Shown: positions 1-9,581 of the stretch, piece by piece
Numbering within the stretch: the first letter of the stretch is position 1
Layout of the letters: each line of letters opens with the position of its first letter
Source of the DNA: Niveispirillum lacus
Lineage (GTDB): Bacteria > Pseudomonadota > Alphaproteobacteria > Azospirillales > Azospirillaceae
Direction of reading: 5' to 3'
Assembly (NCBI RefSeq): GCF_002251795.1
Contig: NZ_NOXU01000018.1
Location: 26,231 to 90,230, forward strand
DNA: 64,000 nt
The notes under the pieces: generated by a model
The model's input: the letters and a program-made list of their open reading frames with translations, nothing else
Told to the model about the DNA's origin: nothing
The model's database searches: none
Translations under genes and position numbers: made by a program

Positions 1-608
1 CATTCCGGCCGGGGCTGAGGCTGGCGAGGCGCGAGGCGCTATGGGCGATCAAGGGGCTCGGGGACGAGCCGCTGCCGCTCTTTGCGGCCGCCGCCGCCCG
101 GGAAAGGCGGGTGGTGCCGGAAATGATCGAGCAGGCGGTCGAGTTGCGGCCGATGGCGGCAGGTCGGGAGGTGATGGAGGACTATGTCCGGACGAGACTG
201 TCGCTGAAGGGCCACCCGGTGGGGTTCCTGAGGGCGGACCTGGGGCGCCGGGGGATGGTGAGTTGCCGCGAGGCAATGGAAGCGGCGGATGGGAAATGGG
301 TGGAAATCGCGGGGCTGGTGCTGGTGAGACAGCAGCCCGGGACTGCGAGTGGGGTGCTGTTCATCACGGTGGAGGACGAGACCGGGGCGGCGAACCTGAT
401 CGTGTGGGCCGACCGGTTCGAAAAGTACCGACGGGAGATCCTGGGGGCGCAGCTCATGGCGGCGAAGGGAAGGGTGCAGCGGGAAGGGGAGGTGGTGCAC
501 CTGATCGTGCAGAAAGTGAAGGATATCTCGGGGGAACTGGGGAAGGTGCCGGAGGCCGACGGGCAGGTTGGTGGCGAGATCCGAGTTGCATCGCGGAACT
601 TCCGTTAA
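1..608 (+). CDS. dnaE2: Error-prone DNA polymerase DnaE2/ImuC, C-terminal part (5' end outside window)
   Basis: The frame is open from base 3 and runs in from outside the window. The visible ~200 residues match the C-terminal part of the DnaE2 (ImuC) alpha subunit used in SOS translesion synthesis. They include the tract where the family reads HPVxFLRxDLxRRG, followed by an OB-fold-like domain (GLVLVRQQPGTASGVLFIT, then the tract ending EGEVVHLIVQ). The end, IRVASRNFR, resembles the conserved end of the family, so the gene looks complete at its 3' side although the linker before it is short. In alphaproteobacteria dnaE2 usually follows imuA and imuB, which would lie upstream. It is GC-rich, unlike the AT-rich DNA that begins about 370 bases downstream. 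Confidence 0.88.
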   Translation, partial: FRPGLRLARREALWAIKGLGDEPLPLFAAAAARERRVVPEMIEQAVELRPMAAGREVMEDYVRTRLSLKGHPVGFLRADLGRRGMVSCREAMEAADGKWVEIAGLVLVRQQPGTASGVLFITVEDETGAANLIVWADRFEKYRREILGAQLMAAKGRVQREGEVVHLIVQKVKDISGELGKVPEADGQVGGEIRVASRNFR

Positions 609-974
609 GCTATGACCAACCAAAGCGTCTGCACTCGTTAGTGAGTACCGCGCTAGGCGCGGGGTGGTCGTCCAGTTGGGTGGCGAGCGCATTATCAGCA
701 CATACTTAGTCAAGGCCCTCGGTATTCTGCCGCCCCTGGCGCGAACGGGGCGGCCTTGGAGGTGGGCGCTACGTAGACGAAGCGCCTCCCCGCGCAAAGG
801 GCACCCCGTTCTCGTTCCGGCAATGGTGCCGGCGGGGCTCAGCATATCTGGGACAGATCTTGGTGATAAGGTGAGGCATAACCAACATCGTGAACAGCAG
901 ACCAAATTCAGGGCTGTCCATGTTCCTAGGTTCCATCCATATGCGGCGTGTGTGAACTGCTTGGAGACGGGAAC
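609..974. other. Intergenic region between dnaE2 and recombinase-like gene
   Basis: About 365 bases with no convincing gene. GC content falls from the high value of dnaE2 towards the AT-rich gene that follows, so the edge of an inserted island may lie here. No terminator, tRNA or attachment-site repeat could be identified by eye. Confidence 0.4.
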
Positions 975-2054
975 ATGGATACCGATGCGTTGGCGGGCGA
1001 CATCAATGAGGCAATGAGACGGTACGCCATTATAGTGGGGCGATTTTGCATGCTCCAAGAAAAATGGAAACACAAAGAAAATCTCACTAAAAGGACGATT
1101 GTACAATATAAATCGATAATAAATAATGTTGTTCCAAAAATTATGAATCTAGATGACTTTCGTCATTCAGAGTATTATGGATCATCTGTGGATGATGTAT
1201 TGTTAAAGGTGATGAACGAGGATGCCAAATCCAATGGAAGTCTGCGGTCTATTCGTTCGGCTATCCTGCGAATGGCTTTGCAATTATTTTGGGGAATTGC
1301 AAATGATTTGCGCGGTCGTCAATTTTCAATTACAAGTAGACAAGATGTTGAAAACTTCTCCATTATCCTTGATAAATTAGATAGGCTCCTCAAATGGTTT
1401 GAGGCCTTGCTTGTGGTAAAATTTACCATGAATAAAATTAATTCTAATATCAGTCCACGCCAATTGTTGAGTGCTAGTGAAAGAGATAGGATATACCAGT
1501 ATCTTTTTAATGGTAACGGAAGATATTGGGCTGCTGCTTCCGTTCTGTTTCTCACAGGATGCTCTCCAGATGACGTTCGGCGCGGTGTTTATGTTGAATA
1601 CTCGACAGGCGCAATCAAATTTCTCTTCGACTATTCGAAGAAGGGTAAAGAACTAGCACGAGACATTAGCATTGCTGTGGAGGATCCCTTCTATGGTCTT
1701 GCCGTGAAACTGAAAGATGATCATTCGCGAATTGACCTCGGTGGAGTAGAGTTGTGGCGTACATCAGAACTCGCCCGCGCAGTTAGTAATATTGGCACGG
1801 ATATTGGATTAAAGAAGGCAATATGTCCTACATCATTTCGACATGCTTTCGCATGTGATCTTGGACGCATTGGATTTTCTCGAAATATTATTGCTCACGC
1901 GCTCGGTTATAAGAGCGGAGCCGCTCGAATTCTTTTTGTTCGCCCGAAGATGGGGTTGAAAGGAAGGAAGGTAAAGGTTGGTTGGTCGGAGCCGGGAGGG
2001 ACCTTAGTTGTTCATTCTACGCCCGATTCCAAGTCGGGTCGGTCTCAGCATTGA
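975..2054 (+). CDS. Tyrosine recombinase/phage-integrase-like protein, AT-rich
   Basis: A 359-residue protein if started at the ATG at 975, which has a GGAG Shine-Dalgarno eight bases upstream; an in-frame start at 948 is also possible. The C-terminal third looks like a tyrosine recombinase catalytic domain: a helix with LFLTGCSPDDVRRG where the first catalytic Arg sits, then PTSFRHAFACDLGRIG (Arg-His box), then HALGYKS. The last part of the box is atypical and the nucleophilic Tyr cannot be assigned with confidence, so activity is uncertain. Base composition and codon use are far more AT-rich than on either side, which points to acquisition by transfer. It may be the integrase of a degenerate island or a solitary recombinase. 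Confidence 0.6.
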   Translation: MDTDALAGDINEAMRRYAIIVGRFCMLQEKWKHKENLTKRTIVQYKSIINNVVPKIMNLDDFRHSEYYGSSVDDVLLKVMNEDAKSNGSLRSIRSAILRMALQLFWGIANDLRGRQFSITSRQDVENFSIILDKLDRLLKWFEALLVVKFTMNKINSNISPRQLLSASERDRIYQYLFNGNGRYWAAASVLFLTGCSPDDVRRGVYVEYSTGAIKFLFDYSKKGKELARDISIAVEDPFYGLAVKLKDDHSRIDLGGVELWRTSELARAVSNIGTDIGLKKAICPTSFRHAFACDLGRIGFSRNIIAHALGYKSGAARILFVRPKMGLKGRKVKVGWSEPGGTLVVHSTPDSKSGRSQH

Positions 2055-2653
2055 CCATCAAATACATAAAACGCTGACGTGGGCCTGCCTAAAAGCGGCT
2101 TACGTGTATGATATTACTAAGAATTCTACGGGCCTCTTGTGGTGAGGCCGTTCTGCCGAGAACGCCTGATGGCTAGGTGCCGGCATCGGGAACATTGTGT
2201 TGTCAACTGTTCGAAATTATTAAAATTTTCGTAAAAGTCCACACATGATTGTATCGACCTTAAAACGATAAATATCATTGTATATCAGTATATAAAAACG
2301 TTTTAAGGTGTGTGGGTGATCGGCTCCCTGGCTGTACATAAAACACACGAGTTGGATGGATAAAGTCCTTCGGTGGCGGACAAGCGGCTGGATCCACCGG
2401 CTGCTTATGCGATATCTGTGTTATCGTATAATATTTTGATATTTCATTTGTTTGCGCCGTTTTAATGCTGATTCACTTATTGTCTGATTTATCGAAATAT
2501 ATATAAATATTTCAATGAGATGGAGCATTTTATGGATGGTAAGTCGTCGTCTAATTTTTTGATTCTACATAAAACGCCATTATTCGAAGATAATACAGCC
2601 CAGTTTTTGATGTTAAAACACGTTTGGAAAGCTGATGTAACGGAGGGGAAAGA
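2055..2653. other. AT-rich non-coding stretch
   Basis: About 600 bases, very AT-rich between 2200 and 2650. A short open frame from 2520 on the plus strand continues antisense through the VapC gene and is not a credible gene, although its first ~45 codons lie in this foreign DNA and could be a remnant. The return to GC-rich sequence near 2655-2690 coincides with the premature end of vapC, so this looks like the right-hand boundary of the inserted AT-rich DNA. Confidence 0.4.
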
Positions 2654-2940
2654 TTATCCAGGTGGCGGAAAACTCCAGGTCTTCATGACTTCTGAAACGG
2701 ACAGCTCGGGGAAGCTCTCCGCGACGAGCCGATTGAACATGGCCAGCGCCGTTGCGCGCTGTGCCAAGTCGATCTGCCCGGTTCGGAGTTTGATGGACAG
2801 GGCAGATGACATCTCGGTGACGGTCCAGTCGCTGATGACGAGCAGCGCCGGGTCCTGGTCCGCGAGCCACCCCTGGATGCGGGGCGTCATGGCTTCGTTT
2901 GAAAGGGCCGCGACGATCAGCGAGGTGTCGAGGTAGAGCA

Positions 2941-2941
<1 letters not shown>
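2654..2941 (-). pseudogene. vapC: VapC-type PIN-domain toxin, 3' end lost
   Basis: Starts [16 protein letters not shown], the first beta strand of a PIN domain with the first catalytic Asp, followed by ...[20 protein letters not shown] carrying the conserved Glu. The frame ends at 95 residues with [10 protein letters not shown], whereas VapC toxins are usually about 130-140 residues and carry further acidic metal ligands near the C-terminus. The missing end coincides with the junction to AT-rich DNA at about 2655-2690, so the toxin was probably truncated by that rearrangement. Its ATG overlaps the antitoxin stop codon by one base (TGATG), the usual coupling in toxin-antitoxin operons. An RNase activity is expected for the family but doubtful here. 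Confidence 0.72.
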
Positions 2942-3375
<434 letters not shown>

Positions 3376-3443
3376 CTACGAACGGCTAAACCCCGTTGCG
3401 CTTCGCCTCGTCTTCCCCTTTCAGCGGAACAGCGCTGGCCGGA

Positions 3444-4322
3444 TCAACTCCGCTCAGTGTCGACGGCGACCCCGCGCGCGAAATCCGTGTAGATGTGCAG
3501 TGGACGGCCCAGCAGTCTGGTCAGGCGTTCGATGTCACCGGTCTCGGGGATCATGCCGTCGCTGACATAGCGTTCGGCCATCAGGCGCATCTCATAGGCC
3601 ATCCACCGGGGCATGAACCCTGTCAGGTTCTGTTCGAACCCGCTTGGGTCATCGCCGCCATAGACGACCGGGCGGCTCAGGGCGTCCGACCAGATCGCGG
3701 CCAGGTCCGCGCCGGTCAGGGTGTCGGGGCCAACCAAGTTGATGGTCTCGTTGGGCAGTTTGCCAGGGGACTGCGCGCGGCGGACCAGTTCGATCGCGGC
3801 GACCTCGGCGATGTCGCGGATGTCGACCATGGCCACGCCCTTGCCGCCGATCGGCATCGGATAGACACCGAGGTTCAGGATGACGTCCTTGACCATCAGG
3901 TCGTTGTCGATGAAGTAGGCCGGGCGCAAGACCGTGGCGCTGAAGCCCATCTGCTCGATCATACGCTCAGCACCGGACTTCACCGCGAAATGCGGCACAT
4001 TCACAAAGCGGTCGGCATGGATCACCGAAAGGTAGACGACCCGGTCGACGCCGCATTCACGGGCGATGTTCAGGGCGACCAGCGCCTGGGTGAACTCGTC
4101 GCCCGCCACCGCGTTGAGCAGGAACAGCGTGTTGACGCCCTTGAAGGCGGCGCGCAGCGCGTCGACGTCCAGCATGTCGCCCTTGGCAATTTCCACGCCG
4201 GCCGGAAAGTCGGCCTTAGCGGGATCTCGGACCAGGACGCGCACGTCGGCGCCGCGATTCAGGAGTTGCTGGACGACATGGCGGCCGACACGGCCGGTGG
4301 CGCCGGTAACGAGGATGGTCAT
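3444..4322 (-). CDS. NmrA-like/atypical SDR NAD(P)-binding oxidoreductase
   Basis: A 292-residue Rossmann protein. The N-terminus reads MTILVTGATGRVGRHVV, the GxxGxxG dinucleotide-binding motif of NmrA/atypical short-chain dehydrogenases, with the TVLRPAYFIDN segment typical of this group around residue 150. The substrate cannot be read from the sequence; relatives include quinone oxidoreductases and redox-sensing regulators. It is divergent from a LysR regulator 104 bases away, a common arrangement in which the regulator controls the reductase. The ATG at 4322 was chosen because the Rossmann motif starts at once. Confidence 0.82.
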   Translation of the reverse strand: MTILVTGATGRVGRHVVQQLLNRGADVRVLVRDPAKADFPAGVEIAKGDMLDVDALRAAFKGVNTLFLLNAVAGDEFTQALVALNIARECGVDRVVYLSVIHADRFVNVPHFAVKSGAERMIEQMGFSATVLRPAYFIDNDLMVKDVILNLGVYPMPIGGKGVAMVDIRDIAEVAAIELVRRAQSPGKLPNETINLVGPDTLTGADLAAIWSDALSRPVVYGGDDPSGFEQNLTGFMPRWMAYEMRLMAERYVSDGMIPETGDIERLTRLLGRPLHIYTDFARGVAVDTERS

Positions 4323-4394
4323 GTGAGTATCTCCGGGTTGGGTGATTGGATGAATGGAGAAATGACCGATCCACAAGAAGGCCAATAGCCGCTA

Positions 4395-4406
4395 TATCTG
4401 AACAGA
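4395..4406. promoter_or_regulatory. Candidate LysR-type operator between divergent genes
   Basis: ATCTG-AA-CAGAT, a perfect 12-base inverted repeat, lies 20 bases before the LysR start in the intergenic region shared with the NmrA-like gene. LysR boxes are typically interrupted palindromes of this kind. The assignment is by position and symmetry only. Confidence 0.4.
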
Positions 4407-4426
4407 TCGTCTCATTGGTGGAACAG

Positions 4427-5317
4427 ATGGACCTGCTTGCGCTTGCCGACTTCAACCTCGTCGCCCGGCATGGCGGCTTCGGCCGCGCCGCCCGTGCGGC
4501 GGACCGCCCCAAGGCCACGCTGTCGCGCCGGGTCGCCGATTTGGAAGCCGACCTGGGCCTACGCCTGTTCGAGCGTGGCGGGCGCACGCTGAAGCTGACG
4601 GAGGAGGGCCGGGCATTGTTCGAGCGGACGGGCATCCTGCTCACCGAGCTCGATGAGGCGGCGGCGGCGATCGCGTCTGGCGGCGAGGTCCCGCGCGGGC
4701 GTTTGCGGGTCAGCGCGCCGCTGCTGTTCTCCCAGACCGTCATGGGCAGGCTGGCGGCCGGCTTCGCGTGCAAGTTCCCCGAGGTCCGGTTGGAGGTGAC
4801 GACGGACGACCGGCAAGTCGACCTGGTGGAGGAGGGCTACGATCTGGCAATCCGGGTGAATCCGGATCCGGACGAGACCCTGGTCGGCAAGGTCTTCCTC
4901 CGTGATCGCCTGGTGGTCGTGGCCAACCCCGGCTTGGCGTTGCCGCAGGACGGATCCACCGTTCGGGCCGTCGTGCGCGGCGCTGGTGATGGAGCGGAGA
5001 CATGGGAGGTCATGACCGCGGAGGGAGTGTCCAGGCTCGCGGTTGACCCCGTGCTGAGACTGTCATCGCTGGTCATGGTCCGCGATGCGGTGCGGGCGGG
5101 CATCGGGGCTGCGCGCCTGCCCGTCTCGCTGGTGAGCAGGGACTTGGATGCAGGTCGGCTGGTGCATTGGGGTGACGTTGCTGGACCGGAGATCGCCCTG
5201 TGGGTCCTCTACCCATCCCGGCGGCTGCTCAGTGCCCGTGTCTCGGCCTTCCTCGATCATCTGAAGGTAGCATTTCCGAATGGCACGCCGGACGAACTCG
5301 CGATCTACATCGACTAA
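4427..5317 (+). CDS. LysR-family transcriptional regulator
   Basis: A 296-residue protein with an N-terminal winged HTH (DLLALADFNLVARHGGFGRA followed by a helix with ATLSRRVADLEADLGLRLFER) and a periplasmic-binding-protein-like effector domain from about residue 90, with the familiar LRVSAPLLFSQ start. The ATG at 4427 places the HTH at the extreme N-terminus as usual for LysR proteins; an upstream in-frame ATG at 4346 would overlap the probable operator. It is likely to control the divergent NmrA-like reductase. The ligand is unknown. Confidence 0.9.
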   Translation: MDLLALADFNLVARHGGFGRAARAADRPKATLSRRVADLEADLGLRLFERGGRTLKLTEEGRALFERTGILLTELDEAAAAIASGGEVPRGRLRVSAPLLFSQTVMGRLAAGFACKFPEVRLEVTTDDRQVDLVEEGYDLAIRVNPDPDETLVGKVFLRDRLVVVANPGLALPQDGSTVRAVVRGAGDGAETWEVMTAEGVSRLAVDPVLRLSSLVMVRDAVRAGIGAARLPVSLVSRDLDAGRLVHWGDVAGPEIALWVLYPSRRLLSARVSAFLDHLKVAFPNGTPDELAIYID

Positions 5318-5517
5318 GAGGTCGACCTCCCGACCGGATGCCGACATCAGACGTCTTCTGTGCGGCGCTGCTGAATCGCCAACCACCGCGCTGATCTTGC
5401 TTCTATGCGCTGTGGTTTCGGATACGGCCTACAGTGGTGGGCGGAACGCCAGGATAGCGCCTGTGTTCAATTATCTTGCCGGATATTCGTGCGCATGTTG
5501 ATCAGCAGGAGGAGCGT

Positions 5518-5835
5518 ATGTCACGGAAGATCTTGATGGCGGCGACCGTGTTGATGATACCGTCGGCGGCGCTCGCTTCCTCCCCGTCGGCATGGGACGC
5601 CCTGAATGCCGATGTCGCCAGACGCTGCGCCGCCGCCAGCAAATTGGAGCAGGCGCGAAGCGGGCAGGTCATCGGTTTCGACGACACGCTCGGCAAGTTC
5701 GTGACCTTGGTGACGGGGAAGGGCAGGCTGGCTACGGGTAAGAAAGTTACCATCAGTATGCTGTGCGTCCACGATCCGCAGTCCGGTCGTACATGGGTCG
5801 CGGAGGCGCAGGGGTGGAAGTCACCGCTTGGGTGA
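5518..5835 (+). CDS. Small secreted protein of unknown function
   Basis: A 105-residue protein starting MSRKILMAATVLMIPSAALA, a standard Sec signal peptide with cleavage expected after ALA-S. A strong AGGAG ribosome site lies six to ten bases before the ATG. The mature part contains two Cys residues (in RRCAAAS and MLCVHDP) that could form a disulfide. I do not recognise the family. It stands alone downstream of the LysR gene with a 200-base gap in which I see nothing else. Confidence 0.65.
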   Translation: MSRKILMAATVLMIPSAALASSPSAWDALNADVARRCAAASKLEQARSGQVIGFDDTLGKFVTLVTGKGRLATGKKVTISMLCVHDPQSGRTWVAEAQGWKSPLG

Positions 5836-5915
5836 GCTTGGGGTAAAAACACCTTTCCATTGTAGGATGCCGATCTCAGACTGTTCTGACTTCAGCGTGT
5901 CAGAAAGGAACGGCG

Positions 5916-6050
5916 ATGACCAAGGAAGCAGCGGGCAAAGGTCCGGCAGTGAGCATGCTGGTCCGTCATGCCGGGAAACCGGCGGTCAGTGTCAACGGCG
6001 TCACCTATGCCGGCAAGAAGAGCGCGGATCACAGCGCAGGGCGGCGATGA
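5916..6050 (+). CDS. Possible small ORF, 44 residues
   Basis: An ATG with an AAGGAA ribosome site opens a 44-codon frame that begins MTKEAAGKGPAV and contains VSVNGVTYAGKKS. No homology is recognised. The frame ends about 110 bases before an IS66 remnant, so it may be the start of a gene whose remainder was lost. Basic and short; it may not be translated. Confidence 0.3.
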   Translation: MTKEAAGKGPAVSMLVRHAGKPAVSVNGVTYAGKKSADHSAGRR

Positions 6051-6162
6051 AGGTCTGGGTGTAGTTCGGCACGCCAAAGTCTAGCGGAGATGTCATATGA
6101 TCAGGGATGTGCATGGCTAAAGGCCATGCATAATTCAATTGTTTGCTTTTGAGGGGGGTCCG

Positions 6163-7041
6163 GTAAGCGCCCCATTTCAGCCTTCCCACCGTCCTGATGG
6201 CCGTCCTGTCTGCGGACATTGCGACGAGCATCTTTGACCTGCTATTCCAGGGATCGCAGCGGTACACATCCACAGGAGCATCTGGCCGGATTTACGGGTC
6301 TGCTCCAGGCCGATGCCTATGCCGGTTATGACCGGCTTTACGATGACACCCGCAAACCGGCACCGGTGACCGACGTCCTCTGCTGGGCCCACGCCAGGCG
6401 CAAATTCTTTGAATTGGCCGATATCGCCACCAAGGCCCGTCGCGGTGCCAAGGCGCCGGAGATCTCGCCTGTCGCCTTGGAGGCCGTAAAGCGCATCGAC
6501 GTGCTGTTCGACCTGGAACGCACGATCAACGGTTCGACCATTGATGAACGGCTGGCCATCAGGCAGGCGAAGGCCAAGCCGCTGGTCGATGAACTGGAAC
6601 ACTGGATGCGTAATCAGCGCGCCGCAATGTCCCGGCATGCCACCGTAGCCAAGGCCCTGGACTATATGCTGACCAACTGGGAGCGGTTCGCCCGGTTCCT
6701 GACGGATGGCTGTCTCTGCCTGACAAACAATGCCGCTGAAAGAGCTTTGCGCGGTGTGGCTCTCCGGCGGCGGGTGTAGATGTTCGCCGGCAGCGACCGC
6801 GGCGGCCAACGTGCTGCGTTCATGTACAGCCTGATGGTCACCGGCAAGCTAAACGACATCGATCCCCAGGCTTGGCTGGCCGATGTTGTCCTGGCCCGCA
6901 TCAACGATCTGCCCCAAACCCGCCTCCACGAGCTGCTCCCCTGGCAATGGAAGCAGCGTCGGGAAGACCAGAAGGCAACCGCAGCCTGAGCCGAACTATG
7001 CAGCTATCGCCGAAGCACCCGCGGCCCTCACCGGATGCGTA
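6163..7041 (+). mobile_element. IS66-family element remnant with decayed transposase
   Basis: From about 6240 to 6989 the plus strand encodes the C-terminal half of an IS66 TnpC transposase that is closely similar to the intact copy at 57406-59049. The 5' two thirds and both accessory genes are missing. An in-frame TAG at 6777-6779 replaces the Trp codon of GRRAWMFAGSD seen in the intact copy, and one extra Val codon is present near 6890. The right end (GGATGCGTAC to 7041) matches the right terminus of the intact copy. GTAAGCGC at 6163, a typical IS66 terminus, may be the left end of an internally deleted element, but this is less certain. Confidence 0.75.
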
Positions 7042-7530
7042 CGATGTTTCTCAGGGGCGTGGATATGATCGCGAGTTGCCATTCTTCAAACCACTTGAGC
7101 GAGAGGCAGCTCTCACAGTTTTTAGACTGAACCCACCAGTCAGCTTCCGGCACCCCATGACAGCCGATACGAGCATGATTCTTGGTGTACACAAGGAGTT
7201 GACGAAGCACAGACATCCGGCCTGCTTCTCAATGAAATGTCAAATCAAGATCTGTTTTCAATATCTCGAACTAATATGCCTTCTGATCTTGTGGTCTTTT
7301 GCATGGCCCCGTTCACACCATTTGCTCCGAATCAGGCTAGGTTGGTCCCCAATTTCCGTTCGTCCCTATTCCAATTTTTTGACCTGAAGTCACTCGATTT
7401 TCAAGGTGTTGAAGCGACCTGTAACCATGTGTAGGTTTAATGTCGAGTATCTTTTATTTTATCTTGAAAAGTCTTTCGGAGCTTCATACCTAGGGCAATA
7501 TGTTCGGAATTGCGAGGGGGAGGGAATTCC
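7042..7530. other. Intergenic region after IS66 remnant
   Basis: About 490 bases, less GC-rich than average. Several short frames exist on both strands but none has a ribosome site, recognisable motif or consistent codon use. It probably contains the promoter of the MBL/membrane gene pair that follows. Confidence 0.35.
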
Positions 7531-8619
7531 GTGGCGGATTTTTTTGAAATAGATTTCTTGGGCGTCGAAACCAAGAAAAGTGGCGATGCGATAGCAATTC
7601 GCTACGAGACGGAAGGAAAGACAACTATCCACGTGGTGGATGGAGGTTATACGACTAGCGGGGAGAGACTCCGCGACCTCATCAACAAGTACTATAGCAA
7701 TCCACCATTCATTGATCGCGTGATTGCAACGCACAACGACGGGGACCACGCGCGTGGTCTGATTGCAATTCTCGAACATTTTGACGTCGGCGAACTCTGG
7801 ATGCTCTGCCCGTGGCACTATGCCGACGAGCTCATCGATCAATTTACGACCTATAGCAGTGTTAAGCATCTGCGGGACCGGCTTCGAAACGCCTATGCTA
7901 ACCTCGCCGCACTTGAGGATATCGCGATCAAGAAGGGCATCCCTATCTATGAGCCGTTCCAAGGCGCACGGATTGGCGCATTCCACGTCATGGCTCCCAC
8001 GCGTAAGCGCTACCTTGAACTCATTTTGACTTCGAATAAAACTCCCGCAAGCGTTGCGGTTGAGGAAACCGCTATCGATAGCATCCTAAATGCTTTCGTA
8101 GAAAAGGCAAAGTCAGCTGTCTCGTTGCTCCAAGCGGCCTGGGGTGGGGAAGCCTTTCCAGCAGAAGATACGAGCAATGAAAACGAAATGAGTGTGGTCC
8201 AGTACGCGGTGCTGAACGGCAAGAAGATCCTGCTGACCGCTGATACAGGACGGGGCGGTCTGCAGGAAGTCATCGACTATGCGCCATATGTCGGTTTGGA
8301 GCTCCCGGGGATCGACAAGTTTCAGGTTCCGCACCACGGTGGACGCCGCAATGTGAATGCGGATTTGTTGAACGCGATTGTTGGCCCGATTTTGCCGAAA
8401 CAGCAGCAAAAAGGACATTTTCACGCTTACATCAGTTCGGCGAAAGAGGATGAAGATCATCCCCGTAAAGTCGTTCAGCGTGCACTTATTCATCGTGGTG
8501 CAGATCTTCACATGACCGAGGGCCGAAACATCTGCACGTGGGGCGGTACCCGTCCCACACGGCCAGACTACACGCCGCTTGTGCCTTCCGCGTACCCCGA
8601 CTCCTATGAGAAGGTTTGA
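7531..8619 (+). CDS. MBL-fold metallohydrolase, ComEC/Rec2-like type
   Basis: A 362-residue protein from a GTG at 7531 preceded by GGGGGAGGGAA; a TTG at 7510 is the alternative. It carries the MBL metal motif as HNDGDH (residues 68-73), then MSVVQYAVLNGKKILLTADT, where the beta strand and Asp of the fold are expected, and VPHHGG near residue 270, as in ComEC-like metallohydrolases. No signal peptide or membrane segment is visible, so it should be cytoplasmic. The next gene, encoding a membrane protein, starts three bases after its stop, implying a two-gene operon. The pair lies between an IS66 remnant and an IS66 element and has a lower GC content than most of the window. Substrate unknown; a nuclease- or nucleotide-directed function is possible for this branch. 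Confidence 0.75.
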   Translation: MADFFEIDFLGVETKKSGDAIAIRYETEGKTTIHVVDGGYTTSGERLRDLINKYYSNPPFIDRVIATHNDGDHARGLIAILEHFDVGELWMLCPWHYADELIDQFTTYSSVKHLRDRLRNAYANLAALEDIAIKKGIPIYEPFQGARIGAFHVMAPTRKRYLELILTSNKTPASVAVEETAIDSILNAFVEKAKSAVSLLQAAWGGEAFPAEDTSNENEMSVVQYAVLNGKKILLTADTGRGGLQEVIDYAPYVGLELPGIDKFQVPHHGGRRNVNADLLNAIVGPILPKQQQKGHFHAYISSAKEDEDHPRKVVQRALIHRGADLHMTEGRNICTWGGTRPTRPDYTPLVPSAYPDSYEKV

Positions 8620-8621
8620 CG

Positions 8622-9446
8622 ATGGCGATACCAATCCCAACCGATATCGCACAAATGTTTGACAGCTATGGCCGGCAGGCCAGGCTATTCCCCGGTCTCC
8701 TAACGATCTTTCCTCCCCTTCTCGCTGGGTTGGCATGGTTCCCGTCGTTTCTGCTTTCCAACGTCGCAGCTACACTTCTTACATTGGCGATGGCGTGCGG
8801 CCTCTTGTACGCTCTCGGCTCTTACGCTCGCACTAAGGGCAAGCGGATTGAGTCGAAGCTCGTGAAGAGCTGGGGCGGCTGGCCTACGACACTGCTATTG
8901 CGGCACGATAGCGAACTAGATGAGCACACGCGACTGCGGTACCTCAAATATCTAGCAAGAGAAGTTCCCGGAAACTTGACCTTCCCCACTGTTCAAGAGG
9001 AACAGACGAGTCCCGCAGGTGCCAATGCGACTTATGATTCAGCGGTGCGATGGTTGAAAGAAAGTGCTCGTGGCAAAGAGTTTGCGATGGTGCACCTGGA
9101 GAATGCGCAATACGGATTCCGCCGCAATCTGCGGGGCCTCAAGCCTTTTGCGCTTACTCTTTGCGTCCTGACCTTGATCATTATGACGCTTGCGATCCTT
9201 ACCAAGGTACCTGGTCTTGTGGAGTTTGTAAGGACCAGTAATTTGGCCGCGCTAGCGAAAGTAGTATCCGATCTCGGACCCGCTATCCTGTCGGCATTTG
9301 TGATCAACGTGTTCGCAGTACTTGTGTGGGTTTTTGTCGTGACTAATCGCTGGGTACGGGAAGCCGGGAATCAGTATGCATACGCTCTACTCGCTGTGTG
9401 TGATATGAAGCCCAGCACTTTGACAAAGGGTAAGAAGACTGTTTAG
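8622..9446 (+). CDS. Four-helix membrane protein of unknown function, partner of MBL protein
   Basis: A 274-residue protein with two N-terminal hydrophobic helices (about residues 24-41 and 47-67), a roughly 105-residue soluble middle part, and two C-terminal helices (about 173-193 and 222-245). The middle part contains RHDSELDEHTRLRYLKYL and a run ending in YGFRRNLRG; I do not recognise the family. The ATG at 8622 is three bases after the MBL stop codon. The arrangement of a cytoplasmic hydrolase with a small membrane protein, isolated between IS66 copies, resembles accessory or defence modules, but no known system can be named. Confidence 0.7.
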   Translation: MAIPIPTDIAQMFDSYGRQARLFPGLLTIFPPLLAGLAWFPSFLLSNVAATLLTLAMACGLLYALGSYARTKGKRIESKLVKSWGGWPTTLLLRHDSELDEHTRLRYLKYLAREVPGNLTFPTVQEEQTSPAGANATYDSAVRWLKESARGKEFAMVHLENAQYGFRRNLRGLKPFALTLCVLTLIIMTLAILTKVPGLVEFVRTSNLAALAKVVSDLGPAILSAFVINVFAVLVWVFVVTNRWVREAGNQYAYALLAVCDMKPSTLTKGKKTV

Positions 9447-9581
9447 TTGTGAGGGGTCAGCTCACTTGGGCTTCATAGCGATGGGTCTGGCATGGGCGCT
9501 TCATGTCGGTCTTGAGGGTTCCGGGTTTACATTAAGCGATTGTTGTTAGACTTAAAGAGTAAGCATCCGGCGCAGGCCCAT

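Noticed and set aside
500..608. Truncation of dnaE2 by the neighbouring island
   Set aside because: The C-terminus ends in IRVASRNFR, which resembles the conserved family end, so the gene seems complete on this side.
2520..2936. 138-codon plus-strand frame spanning AT-rich DNA and vapC
   Set aside because: Two thirds of it lies antisense to VapC, and no motif or ribosome site supports it; at most the first 45 codons are a remnant.
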